DNA of 64,000 nucleotides from Nesterenkonia ebinurensis (lineage in GTDB: Bacteria; Actinomycetota; Actinomycetes; Actinomycetales; Micrococcaceae). This document shows, one piece after another, positions 27,019 through 36,004 of the stretch; position 1 is the first letter of the stretch; every line of letters begins with the position of its first letter. The DNA lies in assembly GCF_008711175.1 (NCBI RefSeq), contig NZ_VWNF01000047.1, forward strand, positions 1 to 64,000, given 5' to 3'. A program made the translations under genes and the position numbers. Below the pieces are notes generated by a model. The model was not told the DNA's origin. It saw nothing but the letters and a program-made list of their open reading frames with translations, and made no database searches.

Positions 27019-27768
27019 ATGGAGATCATCGCCGGGATCATGGTGCTGCTGGTGGTCGCCTCTATCCTGCAGCGGGTCACCGGGATGGGCTTCGCCCTGC
27101 TGCTGGCCCCGTTTCTGGCGGTGATGGTAGGCCCGCACTCCGGGGTGATCCTCACCAATGCGCTGAGCTTCCTTGCCCCGCTGCTGATGATCGCCGCGGT
27201 GTGGAAGGACATCGACTGGCGGCGTCTGGCGGTCATCGTCCCGGCGGCCCTGCTGGTGATGCCGCCCTTCGGCTGGGTGATGGCCAATACGCCCCAGGGG
27301 CCGCTCTACATTGTGGTGGGCTCGATTGTGATCCTGGCGCTGGCGGTGACCCTGTGGCTGAATCGGATTGATGTGCACGCCGACGGTAAGGGGCTCTTGG
27401 TGGCCACTGGTGTGGGTACCGGCGGCGGAGTGGTGCTGGCCGGGGTCGGTGCACCGGCGATGACCTCCTATGCTGTGCTGGCCCGTTGGAACATCACCAG
27501 TTTTGCCGCCTCCCTGCAGCCGCTGTGGGCGCTGACAGCCCTGACCGCCTTCGGGGTGAACTACTTCTACAGCGGTGAATCGCTGCCGAGCTTCCCTTGG
27601 TGGTTCTGGCCGCTGTGCGTGCCAGTGATCCTGGTGGGGATGTGGGCCGGCGGAGGTGTGCGCAAGCTGGTCAGCGAGTCACTGGTGCGCAAGCTGGTCA
27701 TCGGCCTGGCGCTGTTCGGCGGCCTACTTTCGCTGATCACCGGCATCCGCGATGTCGCAGGACTGTGA
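27019..27768 (+). CDS. TauE/SafE-family sulfite/organosulfur exporter-type permease
   Basis: The 249-residue protein consists of about eight hydrophobic helices, starting IIAGIMVLLVVASILQRVTG with the family's MGFALLLAPFLAVMVGPHSG repeat, a matching second-half repeat GVGTGGGVVLAGVGAPAMTS, and a C-terminal helix. TauE/SafE proteins move small anionic sulfur or carbon compounds across the inner membrane; the substrate is unknown here. ATG 27019 is preferred, with GTG 26995 and TTG 27010 in frame upstream. It is divergent from the truncated host ABC-F and ends four bases from the convergent ispE stop. Confidence 0.85.
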   Translation: MEIIAGIMVLLVVASILQRVTGMGFALLLAPFLAVMVGPHSGVILTNALSFLAPLLMIAAVWKDIDWRRLAVIVPAALLVMPPFGWVMANTPQGPLYIVVGSIVILALAVTLWLNRIDVHADGKGLLVATGVGTGGGVVLAGVGAPAMTSYAVLARWNITSFAASLQPLWALTALTAFGVNYFYSGESLPSFPWWFWPLCVPVILVGMWAGGGVRKLVSESLVRKLVIGLALFGGLLSLITGIRDVAGL

Positions 27769-27772
27769 TCCT

Positions 27773-28786
27773 CTAGCGCAGCCTGGCACCGGGGGCGGGG
27801 CCGTGCAACGGAATAGCCCAGACATCCAGGCGCTCCTGCAGGCCGGTGGCCAGCTGAGCGGCCGCGGCGGCATCGCGGGCTAGGAACATCACAGTGGGAC
27901 CGGAGCCGGAGACCATGCCCTGCATGGCGCCCTCTGCCATCCCGGCGTCCATCATGTCATCCAGATCAGGCAGCATGCTCACCGCCGGGGCCTGCAGGTC
28001 GTTGGCCATCAGAGTGGCCACCAGCTCAGCATCCCCGGTGCAGGCGGCCCGTACCAGGTCATTGTCCAGGTCCGGGTTCTCCTCCTGAAGCCCGGCCTCG
28101 GCGCGCATCTGATCAAGCTTCTGATACACCGCGGGTGTGGACAGCCCGGTGCTGGCGGGCACAATCACCAGGTGCAGCTCCCCGCGGGTCAGCAGCGGAG
28201 AGAGAGTCTCCCCCGCCCCTTGGCCCACAGCTGCCCCGCCGAGGATCGCGAAGGGCACATCGGCACCGAGCTTCGCACCCAGCTCGGCCAGCTGCTCCTT
28301 GGTGAGCCCGGCCTCCCAGAGCGCGGAACAGGCCATCAGCGCAGCGGCGGCGTCGGCCGACCCCCCACCCATACCCCCGGCCACTGGCACGTTCTTGGTG
28401 ATGGTCAGGTCAACCCCGTAGCTGGGCGATTCTGTCCCGGGGAAGGTGAGCACCGCGGCGTCTCGCTCTCGTAGGGCATCACGCAGCAGGGCGGCGGCCC
28501 GGTAGGCCAGGTTGTGCTCGTCCACAGGGATCTGGCTGGTGATGATCTCCCCGGACTCCGGGTCGGTATGCGTGGTGCCGGTGAAGCTGGAGCGCTCGGA
28601 GACTGAGACGGTGATGGCGCTGTCCTGACGCGGAGCGGCGGTAACTTCTTCGAAGAGTGAGACCGCGTAGTAGAGGGATGCCACCGAGTGGTAGCCGTCG
28701 GCGCGCAGCGGACCGACCCGCAGGCTCAGGTTCACCTTGCCGGGGGCCACTGCCGTCACATGGCCGAAAAACTCGCTGTCTCTCAC
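27773..28786 (-). CDS. ispE: 4-diphosphocytidyl-2-C-methyl-D-erythritol kinase
   Basis: This GHMP kinase phosphorylates CDP-ME in the non-mevalonate isoprenoid pathway. The 337-residue protein shows VAPGKVNLSLRVGPLRADGYH at the N-terminus, the ATP-binding VAGGMGGGSADAAAALMAC near the middle, and the C-terminal motif MVSGSGPTVMFLARD. GTG 28786 was chosen because TAGTGT lies 7 nt upstream (28794-28799), giving a leaderless mRNA; a longer open frame exists but overlaps the divergent tatD. The ispE-tatD-ksgA neighbourhood is normal for actinobacteria, except that ispE here is inverted relative to ksgA. Confidence 0.93.
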   Translation of the reverse strand: MRDSEFFGHVTAVAPGKVNLSLRVGPLRADGYHSVASLYYAVSLFEEVTAAPRQDSAITVSVSERSSFTGTTHTDPESGEIITSQIPVDEHNLAYRAAALLRDALRERDAAVLTFPGTESPSYGVDLTITKNVPVAGGMGGGSADAAAALMACSALWEAGLTKEQLAELGAKLGADVPFAILGGAAVGQGAGETLSPLLTRGELHLVIVPASTGLSTPAVYQKLDQMRAEAGLQEENPDLDNDLVRAACTGDAELVATLMANDLQAPAVSMLPDLDDMMDAGMAEGAMQGMVSGSGPTVMFLARDAAAAAQLATGLQERLDVWAIPLHGPAPGARLR

Positions 28787-28849
28787 AGCTTCTACACTAG
28801 CCCCGGGGTAGAAGATCACAGTCCACCACCACGGATAGACTGAGCTGCT

Positions 28850-29809
28850 GTGAGTGATGCTGCTGTGATCCCCGGACAGACCCCTGCCGCGTATCAGCCT
28901 GGTGAAATGGCTTCGGCTGAGGATGCTGGCGGGCCGGCGCGCAGCCAAACGGAGGCGAAGTCCAAGAAGAAGCGCCGTCTGGAGTACCCGCCGGCTCCTC
29001 AGCCGCTGCCCGTGCCGGTGATCGACAACCACGCACATCTGGACTTCCGCGACGGGCAGGTCCAGGTCTCGGTGGCGCAGCATCTGGACACTGCTGAGGC
29101 ACTCGGTGTGGCTGGGGCAGTTCTGGTGGGGTACGACGTCGCCAGTTCCGAGTTCTCGGTGGCCGCCGCCCAGTCCGAGCCGCGCGCCAAGGCCGCAGTA
29201 GCCCTGCATCCCAATGACGCACCCCGGTTGAACGAACAGGGCCAGTACGACGCCGCCTTCGCCCGGATCGCCGAACTTACCACCCAGCCCGAGGTAGTGG
29301 CCGTGGGCGAGACCGGTCTGGATTATTTCCGCACCGGGGACTGGGGTCGGGACTTCCAGCGCCGCAGCTTCTACGACCACATTGCCCTAGCTGAGCAGCG
29401 CGGTCTGGCCCTTCAGATCCACGACCGCGAGGCCCACAACGATGTGGTCTCCGTGCTGAAGGATACCCCTGAGCTGCCGCGCTCAGTAGTCTTCCACTGC
29501 TTCTCCGGGGATGCTGAGCTGGCCAGAATCTGCAATGCCAACGGCTGGTACATGAGCTTCGCCGGGACAGTGACCTTCAAGAACTCGGCCGGACTCCGGG
29601 AAGCGCTGGCGGTGGCCGATCCCCAGCTGATTCTGGCGGAGACCGACTCTCCGTTCCTCACCCCGCACCCTTACCGGGGGCAGCCCAACGCTCCGTATCT
29701 GATCCCGCAGACCATGCGGCTGATGGCAGAGGTGCGCGGTGCTGAGCTGGGTCAGTTCTGCCAGCAGATCATGTTTAACACCCACCAGGCCTACGGACAC
29801 TGGGTATGA
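28850..29809 (+). CDS. tatD: TatD-family metal-dependent deoxyribonuclease
   Basis: The 319-residue protein is a TIM-barrel hydrolase with the TatD metal ligands [34 protein letters not shown] and [14 protein letters not shown] in order. TatD nucleases act on DNA ends in repair and degradation. A hydrophilic N-terminal extension of about 50 residues, Lys/Pro-rich, precedes the barrel. GTG 28850 lies 8 nt after TAGACT (28836-28841). Its stop overlaps the ksgA start (ATGA), so the two are cotranscribed. Confidence 0.92.
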   Translation: MSDAAVIPGQTPAAYQPGEMASAEDAGGPARSQTEAKSKKKRRLEYPPAPQPLPVPVIDNHAHLDFRDGQVQVSVAQHLDTAEALGVAGAVLVGYDVASSEFSVAAAQSEPRAKAAVALHPNDAPRLNEQGQYDAAFARIAELTTQPEVVAVGETGLDYFRTGDWGRDFQRRSFYDHIALAEQRGLALQIHDREAHNDVVSVLKDTPELPRSVVFHCFSGDAELARICNANGWYMSFAGTVTFKNSAGLREALAVADPQLILAETDSPFLTPHPYRGQPNAPYLIPQTMRLMAEVRGAELGQFCQQIMFNTHQAYGHWV

Positions 29810-30837
29810 CCGACGCTGCCGCCACCTCATCCCAGGGACTGCCCGAGCTGCTCTCTGCCGCTCATGTCAGAGACCTGGCAGGGGCGCTGAGCATCCGGCC
29901 CACTAAGCAGTGGGGGCAGAACTTTGTGATCGATCCCAATACAATCCGCCGGATTGTGGGCCTGGCTGAACTGGACGGGAGCGAACATGTGCTGGAGGTT
30001 GGCCCGGGCTTGGGCTCACTGACCCTGGGGCTGCTGGATGAGGCAGCGCAGGTCACCGCGGTGGAGATCGATCCCAAACTGGCCGCTCAGTTGCCGGAGA
30101 CCGTGCAGCTGATGCGCCCGGAGAAGGCCCAGAACCTCACCGTGGTGCGTCAGGACGCGCTGAAGATCGGTGCCGGAGAGCTCACCGGCAGGGTGATCGG
30201 TGCCGATAGTTCTCGCGGTGATGCCGCGGCTCGAACCGGTGAAGTCCCGCCGCAGCTCGGGGAGCCCTCCGTACTGGTCGCCAACCTGCCGTACAACGTG
30301 GCGGTGCCGGTGGTGCTGCATCTGCTGCAGGTGCTTCCCAGCCTCACCAAGGGTTTGGTGATGGTGCAGGAGGAGGTGGCCGACCGGCTGGCCGCCAAGC
30401 CCGGCTCAAAGATCTACGGGGTGCCCAGTGTCAAAATGGCCTGGGACACCACAGTCCGCAAAGTCGGCGTAGTAGGGAAAAAGGTGTTCTGGCCCGAGCC
30501 GCGGATCTCCTCAGGGCTGGTGCGCTTCGACCGCGGTGATCCGGCTGGACTGAGATCAGGGTCCTGTGCAGATTCGGCAGACTCCGTGGCGGCCGCGTCT
30601 GGGAGGTTGCCAGTTTCCCGTCAGGAGGTCTTTGCCGTGATTGATGCCGCCTTCGCTCAGCGCCGCAAGACTCTGCGTGCGGCCCTCAGCGGCCTGGCTG
30701 GCTCCGGTGTCGCCGCCGAGCAGGCACTCCGCACTGCTGGGGTGGACCCTCAAGCTCGGGGCGAGACTTTGGACATCCACGCCTTCACCCGTATCGCCGC
30801 TGCCCTGGCCTGCACCTCAACCACCTCGAGTGCATGA
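29806..30837 (+). CDS. ksgA: 16S rRNA (adenine(1518)-N6/adenine(1519)-N6)-dimethyltransferase
   Basis: KsgA/RsmA dimethylates two adjacent adenines in the 3' hairpin of 16S rRNA. The protein has [19 protein letters not shown], the SAM motif [25 protein letters not shown] and the catalytic [14 protein letters not shown]. At 343 residues it is longer than usual (about 270-290). The excess includes an in-frame insert of roughly 20-25 residues ([20 protein letters not shown]) just before VANLPYN and a Ser/Ala-rich insert near residue 250. Whether the inserts affect activity is unknown. The stop lies within the left arm of a perfect inverted repeat. Confidence 0.93.
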   Translation: MTDAAATSSQGLPELLSAAHVRDLAGALSIRPTKQWGQNFVIDPNTIRRIVGLAELDGSEHVLEVGPGLGSLTLGLLDEAAQVTAVEIDPKLAAQLPETVQLMRPEKAQNLTVVRQDALKIGAGELTGRVIGADSSRGDAAARTGEVPPQLGEPSVLVANLPYNVAVPVVLHLLQVLPSLTKGLVMVQEEVADRLAAKPGSKIYGVPSVKMAWDTTVRKVGVVGKKVFWPEPRISSGLVRFDRGDPAGLRSGSCADSADSVAAASGRLPVSRQEVFAVIDAAFAQRRKTLRAALSGLAGSGVAAEQALRTAGVDPQARGETLDIHAFTRIAAALACTSTTSSA

Positions 30838-30893
30838 TTTGTGCAGTGCTTTGGGGCTTCTGAGGTCAAGAATGCTGCACAAATCATGCACTC
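30828..30893. repeat. Perfect 19-bp inverted repeat over the ksgA stop codon
   Basis: GAGTGCATGATTTGTGCAG at 30828-30846 is the exact reverse complement of CTGCACAAATCATGCACTC at 30875-30893, with a 28-base loop. The left arm contains the ksgA TGA. No T-run follows, so it is not a classic intrinsic terminator. The length and perfection suggest a mobile REP-type palindrome or a strong mRNA-end structure. Confidence 0.8.
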
Positions 30894-31067
30894 AGCGAAG
30901 ACGTTAGGTCAAGGGCCCTTGACAAGGGCCGCAGAGACAAGGACTGCAGACAACGAGAGCCGTAGAGTTTTCCCCAGGGGCGGGGGCGGTGGGGCGACGC
31001 GCCCGAGGAATCCACAGAAGCGGCACGGGTCTGCTCCAGGGCCGCGATCAGCCCGCATGCTGGGGCT

Positions 31068-32018
31068 ATGCGCCGAACAGCTACCCGAACATCACCAAGA
31101 CGCCGTCCGCCCTGGCCCAGCCCAGTCCTGCCACCCAGACCGTCCCGGCGCACCGAAGAATCGGAGCCCTTCCTCCCGGAAAAGCCCCTACCCGCTAAGC
31201 GGTCGCGGCGGAACCTGCAGCACCGACGGCCACCACTGCCGCACACCGGCGCACTCTTCCCTGCGCGCCGTACCCGTGGCGCAGCGACCCGTGAGAAACC
31301 GAAGCCTGCGTTGCGGCCAGCCCAACCCCAGCCGGGCACCCGGCGAACCCCCAAGCCGCCCCAAGTGCGGCGGCGGCTCAAGCCCGGCGGGCTGTACCGA
31401 CGGGTCCGGCGATTCCGCATCCCGCTGGCCGCAGTCCTGGCAGTCTGCGCCGGGCTGGCCGCGCTGCTCGCCGGAGAACACTCTGACACCGAGACCACCG
31501 CAGCAGTGCGGGTGACCACCGATGTAGCAGCCGGTGAGGTGCTCAGCACCGCTGTGTTGGAGGAGACTGAAATCGACGCCGCGGCGGTTCCCGAGGGCCA
31601 GCCCGCCCCGTTGGAAGATCTCCTGGGCGAAACCCTGGCGGTGGCCCTGCCGGCTGGAGCGCTGGTGCACCATACCCAGTTAGTGGGCCCCGGGCTTCTG
31701 GAAGGCTATCCTCCCGGCACCGTGGCAGTGCCGGTACGCCCATCCGATACCGCTATCATCGGGCTGCTCACCCCCGGCCAGCGAGTAGCCGTCACGGCCT
31801 CGTCCGATGCTCCTGAGGCTCAGGAGGGCCCACAGCGGATCGCTGAGGCAGCGCCGGTGCTGTGGATTCCGCAGGATGAGTCGGAGAACTGGCTGGGTAC
31901 CTCCAGTCAGGACCGCAATGTGGTGATCTTGGCGGTGGACTCTGCCACCGCCGCGCAGATCGCCGAGGCCGGCCATTCAGGGCGGCTGCATCTGAGCCTG
32001 GTGTCCAGCTCGGAATAG
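31068..32018 (+). CDS. SAF-domain membrane-anchored protein (CpaB/RcpC-like)
   Basis: The 316-residue protein has an Arg/Pro-rich cytoplasmic N-terminus of about 115 residues and one transmembrane helix (IPLAAVLAVCAGLAALLAG). An extracytoplasmic SAF/beta-clip region follows (TTAAVRVTTDVAAGEVLSTA, then LVGPGLLEGYPPGTVAVPV and LLTPGQRVAVTASSD). SAF proteins of this type relate to CpaB in pilus assembly, but no pilus genes are nearby, and in Micrococcaceae the gene usually sits alone next to the FmdB gene, as here. ATG 31068 has CTGGGG upstream. Its function is unproven. Confidence 0.8.
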   Translation: MRRTATRTSPRRRPPWPSPVLPPRPSRRTEESEPFLPEKPLPAKRSRRNLQHRRPPLPHTGALFPARRTRGAATREKPKPALRPAQPQPGTRRTPKPPQVRRRLKPGGLYRRVRRFRIPLAAVLAVCAGLAALLAGEHSDTETTAAVRVTTDVAAGEVLSTAVLEETEIDAAAVPEGQPAPLEDLLGETLAVALPAGALVHHTQLVGPGLLEGYPPGTVAVPVRPSDTAIIGLLTPGQRVAVTASSDAPEAQEGPQRIAEAAPVLWIPQDESENWLGTSSQDRNVVILAVDSATAAQIAEAGHSGRLHLSLVSSSE

Positions 32019-32036
32019 CCGCCCCGACCGGACGAC

Positions 32037-32375
32037 TCAGCTGGCCGAGGCTGCGGGGGTCTTGGCAGTGCTGCTGGAGCTGGATGAGGATCCCGAATCG
32101 CCGGGGCCTGAGGACTTGGCGGAGTCTGCGGAACTGCCGCTGGTGCTCTCTGAGCTCTTGGCCCCGGAGTCACCGCCGGAGGTCGCGGAGGAGGAAGACC
32201 CCCGGGAGTCGGTCCGGTAGAAGCCGGAACCCTTGAAGGTCACTCCCACATTGCCGAACTTCTTGCGCAGCTGTCCGCCGCACTGCCGGCATTCGGTCAG
32301 TGAGTCATCGGAGAAGGACTGCACAATATCGAAGGCATGACCGCAGGCCTTGCAGACATAGGCGTAGGTGGGCAT
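32037..32375 (-). CDS. FmdB-family zinc-ribbon protein
   Basis: The 112-residue protein has a FmdB-type zinc ribbon at the N-terminus (MPTYAYVCKACGHAFDIVQS with the second pair CRQCGGQLRKKFG) and the usual GVTFKGSGFYRTD motif. A Ser/Gly-rich low-complexity tail of about 55 residues follows. The family was first tied to formamidase regulation, but its general role is unclear. It is preceded by AGGAGA and by a near-perfect CIRCE operator with a TATAGA -10 box (32428-32433), so it is probably heat-shock regulated by HrcA. Confidence 0.88.
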   Translation of the reverse strand: MPTYAYVCKACGHAFDIVQSFSDDSLTECRQCGGQLRKKFGNVGVTFKGSGFYRTDSRGSSSSATSGGDSGAKSSESTSGSSADSAKSSGPGDSGSSSSSSSTAKTPAASAS

Positions 32376-32399
32376 CGGCGAGAATCTCCTGGGTCGGTG

Positions 32400-32433
32400 C
32401 TAGCACTCAGAGCTGTCGAGTGCTAATTCTATA
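32400..32433 (-). promoter_or_regulatory. CIRCE (HrcA operator) and promoter of the FmdB gene
   Basis: On the minus strand TTAGCACTC (32426-32418), nine bases, then GAGTGCTAG (32408-32400) matches CIRCE (TTAGCACTC-N9-GAGTGCTAA) with a single mismatch at the last base. The -10 box TATAGA at 32433-32428 ends one base before it, placing the operator over the transcription start. CIRCE normally controls groE and dnaK operons. Confidence 0.85.
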
Positions 32434-33304
32434 CCTGCTCGCCGCCGAGCTCATCACCGCCCAGTACGACGACGCCGGCCTCAGTCACTGCCCGCCCCAG
32501 CCTCAGGTCATGCTCCTCCACCGGGAAGGAGCCGACCGGCAGAATCTCTTCGCTGTGCACCACGGCCCAGATGTGCAACGCTTCGTGCGTGAAGTCCGCG
32601 GCAACGCGGCCGAGGCGGAGTCCTGGGAACCCGTGCCACCGCGAAACGGCTGTGCGGGCCGCCTCAGGGAGTAAGCGGGCGACCCGAGTAAGCCGAGGGA
32701 AGAATCGTGCTTGCCCACGATCTTCCGCGGCGATTGAGGATTGCGTGCCGCCAGGCACGCCGCTACCGCTGAAGAGAGCATCGTAATAGCCGCCGCCCTG
32801 GCCCAGCCGAGCGCCCTTGCCGTCAACTGCCAATGCTGGCACGAGCAGTGCCACAGGTGCTGAGGCGGTGGAGATGAGCTGATCCATGCTGAAGCGCTCG
32901 CCGGTCGGCTCGAAGACAGGAGCATGCCGACTACGGCGCAGCTCAGCCTCCGGGCTCCAGCTGGTCCAGAGCAGGCGCCGGGCTGCGGGATCGGCGACCA
33001 CCGGCACCCACACCTCTCCCCCGCGCTCAGTATGCGCTGCAAGAAAAGGCCGCAGGTCCGGCTCCCCGGGCATGGGCAGAAAACCCAGCACTATGGCCTG
33101 CGCGCCTTCGGCGCTTACACCCTCAATCGCCTCGGGATACCCCGCGCAAGCGTGGGTCTCCGCTCGGCTCAATCGGGCCCCGTCCACTACTTCTAGAAGC
33201 ACATGTTTCAGCAGTTCGCCGCGACGGTCGAGCTCCTGCTGGGACAGCTGGGCGCGAGCAGCGCGGAGACGCTGCCGAACCTGGGCTTTGCTGGGGGGAC
33301 TCAT
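32429..33304 (-). CDS. 5-formyltetrahydrofolate cyclo-ligase family protein
   Basis: The 291-residue protein converts 5-formyl-THF to methenyl-THF using ATP. Motifs are the N-terminal KAQVRQRLRAARAQLSQQEL, the middle LLVPALAVDGKGARLGQGGGYYDALF and the C-terminal region HIWAVVHSEEILPVG. It is longer than the usual roughly 200 residues. An in-frame segment ARLSRAETHACAGYPEAIEG near residue 45 is encoded by a repeat-like element (33121-33178) also found in the gene at 48411. ATG 33304 shares its A with the stop of the upstream mannosyltransferase (TGATG), so translation is coupled. Confidence 0.9.
   Translation of the reverse strand: MSPPSKAQVRQRLRAARAQLSQQELDRRGELLKHVLLEVVDGARLSRAETHACAGYPEAIEGVSAEGAQAIVLGFLPMPGEPDLRPFLAAHTERGGEVWVPVVADPAARRLLWTSWSPEAELRRSRHAPVFEPTGERFSMDQLISTASAPVALLVPALAVDGKGARLGQGGGYYDALFSGSGVPGGTQSSIAAEDRGQARFFPRLTRVARLLPEAARTAVSRWHGFPGLRLGRVAADFTHEALHIWAVVHSEEILPVGSFPVEEHDLRLGRAVTEAGVVVLGGDELGGEQV
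33121..33178. repeat. REP-like 58-bp repeat inside the 5-FCL gene (copy B)
   Basis: This segment matches 49565-49622 at 50 of 58 positions without gaps. Its right 25 bases match 42271-42295 at 21 positions. All copies lie in minus-strand genes and are read in the same frame as ARLSR(A/V)E. Confidence 0.8.
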
Positions 33305-34908
33305 CAGATCCAGGATTGCAGCCACATGCGCAGCCGCCATTGGTCGTAGGAGATGAACTCCGCAGTCCAGACGGGCCAGAAGAACACGGAGACCGCCACT
33401 GCCAGCAGCACGAAGCAGATCACCAGCACGGTGTTGCGCTGCTGGGCGGAGACAATCTGCTTCTGGGTCCGTTCCTTGCCTGAGGCCGTCACTGATCCGG
33501 TGCCGATGCGCAGCACCAGGGCGGCCAGCACCACCAGTGTCAGGATCACAAACGGGTGATAGCTGATGGTGTAGAAGAAGAACATGGTGCGGTCCGGGAA
33601 GGCCAGCCAGACCGCAAAGCCCGCGGCGAATCCGGAGAGGATGGCCCCGTGGCGCCAGTCACGGCGACCGATCCAGAGCAGCAGCACGATGACCAGGCCC
33701 AGCATCCCGGCCCACCAGATCAGCGGATTGGCCAGATCCAGTACTGCTGAGGAGCAGGAGGTGTACGCGCAGGTCTCCCCGGTGTGCTCGTAGACCTCTC
33801 CCTGGTCGCGGCCCTGGTAGTGCATGGAAACCGGCCGGCCCATGAACAGCCAGGTCCATGGGTGGGAGGCGTATTCGTGCTCAGAGTCCAATCCGGTGTG
33901 GAACTCGGTGGCCGAGCTGTGGTAGTTCCACAGGGCGCGCAGCGGTGCCGGAAGCAGCCCGATCAGACCTGAGCCCTCCGCATTGTCCCGGCCCCACCCA
34001 CCGGAGCTGGCCAGCCATCCTGACCAGGTGACGATATAGGTAGCGGCCACCACCGGCAGCACAGTGACCACCGCGAGCAGCCCGTCATAGAGCAGGCCAG
34101 CGCTGCACCAGCGGCGGATCCCCACGGCACGCCGTGCATTGACATCCCAGAGCACCACCATGAGGCCGAAGACTGCGATGAATGCCAGGCCGGAGAATTT
34201 GACCCCCACCGAGCAGCCCAGCAGCACGGCGGCTGCCAACCGCCAAGGCCGCCAGAGCAGCAGCGGGCCCCAATCCCACTCCCTAGAATCTGCCGAGGCG
34301 CGGGCAGCCCAGGCAGCCAGGCGGCGGCGTCCGCTGTACCGGTCGGCCAGCAGGGCGCCGAAGGCGGCGAGCACGAACAGCATCAGGAAGATATCGAGCA
34401 GGGCGACCCGGGACATCACCAGGTGGTGGCCGTCCACCGCAGTGAGCACCCCGGCCACCGCACCTAGGAACACTGAGCGGAACATGCGCTGGGCGATCAG
34501 AGCGATCAGCAGCACCCCCAAGGCGCCGGCCACCGCAGAGGAGACCCGCCAGCCCAGGGCATCCTCAATGCCGAAGACCGCGATGCCCGGTGCGATCAGC
34601 CATTTTCCCAGCGGCGGATGCACCACATAGGAGCCTTCATCCAGTGGCTGCGGGTTTCCGGCCTCCCATTGGTCGTTGGCGTCCTCGGGCCACTCCAGCT
34701 CATAGCCAGCCTGCAGCAGGGCATAGGCGTCCTTGGCGTAGTAGGTTTCGTCGAAGATCAGCGCGTGCGGGTTGCTCAGCCCGTCCAGTCGCAGCGCCAG
34801 GGCCACCGCTGTCACGGCCAGCGGCACCAGCCAGCCCCAGAGCCCGGCGCGGAATCGGTCAGCACCCAGACGCAGCTCGAGTCGGCTGCGAGTCAGGGTG
34901 TCGGTCAC
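33304..34908 (-). CDS. Protein O-mannosyltransferase, GT39 (PMT) family
   Basis: The 534-residue polytopic membrane protein transfers mannose from polyprenyl-phosphate-mannose to secreted proteins. It shows the first-loop acidic motif HALIFDETYYAKDAYALL, the conserved segment GKWLIAPGIAVFGIEDALGW, and about ten further hydrophobic helices ending IWWAGMLGLVIVLLLWIGRR and a C-terminal helix. GTG 34908 is supported by TAGCAT 7 nt upstream (34916-34921, minus). A longer open frame to 35190 would cross the divergent rsmI and is rejected. It is adjacent to and divergent from rsmI, a standard actinobacterial arrangement. Confidence 0.92.
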   Translation of the reverse strand: MTDTLTRSRLELRLGADRFRAGLWGWLVPLAVTAVALALRLDGLSNPHALIFDETYYAKDAYALLQAGYELEWPEDANDQWEAGNPQPLDEGSYVVHPPLGKWLIAPGIAVFGIEDALGWRVSSAVAGALGVLLIALIAQRMFRSVFLGAVAGVLTAVDGHHLVMSRVALLDIFLMLFVLAAFGALLADRYSGRRRLAAWAARASADSREWDWGPLLLWRPWRLAAAVLLGCSVGVKFSGLAFIAVFGLMVVLWDVNARRAVGIRRWCSAGLLYDGLLAVVTVLPVVAATYIVTWSGWLASSGGWGRDNAEGSGLIGLLPAPLRALWNYHSSATEFHTGLDSEHEYASHPWTWLFMGRPVSMHYQGRDQGEVYEHTGETCAYTSCSSAVLDLANPLIWWAGMLGLVIVLLLWIGRRDWRHGAILSGFAAGFAVWLAFPDRTMFFFYTISYHPFVILTLVVLAALVLRIGTGSVTASGKERTQKQIVSAQQRNTVLVICFVLLAVAVSVFFWPVWTAEFISYDQWRLRMWLQSWI

Positions 34909-34957
34909 CCTGGATATGCTACTTGCCAGGGAACAGACGACCAGGGAGGCCGAGGCC

Positions 34958-35965
34958 GTGAGCTGCGAACAAAGTGATGCAGCGAATTCAGGCGTGAAAT
35001 CCGGCAAGGCTCTGCCGGACGAGAGCGGCGGCGACATGTGCGCCGCCAGCGGGACCAGCCCTGACTGGCTGTGGGAGACCCCGCTGGTACTGGCCGCCAC
35101 GCCTATCGGGAATCTGGCCGATGCCACGCAGCGGCTGCGGATGCTGATCCGCACCGCCGAAGTCATTGCCTGCGAGGACACCCGCAACACCCGTCACCTG
35201 ATCCGGAGACTGGGCGAGCAGACCCCGGCCAGGCTGGTCAGCCTGCACGAGCATAATGAGGCATCCCGCTCCGCAGAGCTGGTGGAGCAGGCCGCGGCCG
35301 GCACCCGGATCCTGGTGGTCTCCGATGCGGGAATGCCAGGAGTCTCCGATCCGGGGCTACGGCTGGTGCGCGCGGCGATTGATGCCGGAGTGCAGGTCAC
35401 CGCGGCCCCAGGAGCCTCAGCGGTACCCACTGCCCTGGCCCTTTCCGGACTGGCCAGTGACCGGTTCAGCTTCGCCGGATTTGTGCCGCGTAAGAAGTCT
35501 GAACGCACTGCCCTGCTGGACCGGCTGCGCGGCGATGCCTGGACCACTGTGCTCTTTGAGTCTCCGCACCGGGTTGCGGCCACGGCGCGCGAGTTCGCTG
35601 AAGTCCTCGGCGCGAACCGGCCTGCGGCGGTGGCCCGGGAGCTGACCAAGAAACACGAGGAGATCCTCCGCGGAAGTCTGGGCGAGCTGGCCGATACATT
35701 GGCTGCCCGGCAGACGGGCTCAGGGCCGACTCGCTCAGGGCTGAAGGGCGAGTTTGTGCTGGTGGTGGGGGGAGCCTCCACCGGTGACGGTGAGCCGGGC
35801 ACCCAGAAGACAATGGGGATGGAAGCCGCCGCGGACCTCGTCATACGCCGTGCCGAACAGGGCGAGCGCCTCAAAATCGTGGCCAAGGAGATCGCCGCAG
35901 CCCATGGTCTGAACACCAGTGAGCTCTACGACTCGGCTAACCGGCTGCGCAGCCGGGCGCGTTAG
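34958..35965 (+). CDS. rsmI: 16S rRNA (cytidine(1402)-2'-O)-methyltransferase
   Basis: RsmI methylates the ribose of C1402 in the decoding centre. The tetrapyrrole-methylase fold is clear: PLVLAATPIGNLADATQRL, VIACEDTRNTRHLIRRL, RILVVSDAGMPGVSDPG, VTAAPGASAVPTALALSGL, SFAGFVPRKKSER and FESPHRVAATARE. The 335-residue length includes about 40 extra N-terminal residues before PDWLWETPLVLA. GTG 34958 follows AGGGAGG with 8-nt spacing, the best ribosome binding site in this region. ATG 34916 is in frame but has none. Confidence 0.93.
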   Translation: MSCEQSDAANSGVKSGKALPDESGGDMCAASGTSPDWLWETPLVLAATPIGNLADATQRLRMLIRTAEVIACEDTRNTRHLIRRLGEQTPARLVSLHEHNEASRSAELVEQAAAGTRILVVSDAGMPGVSDPGLRLVRAAIDAGVQVTAAPGASAVPTALALSGLASDRFSFAGFVPRKKSERTALLDRLRGDAWTTVLFESPHRVAATAREFAEVLGANRPAAVARELTKKHEEILRGSLGELADTLAARQTGSGPTRSGLKGEFVLVVGGASTGDGEPGTQKTMGMEAAADLVIRRAEQGERLKIVAKEIAAAHGLNTSELYDSANRLRSRAR

Positions 35966-36004
35966 ATCCTGCTTGATCGCCGGAATCACAGGGCGAGCTG
36001 TGGT

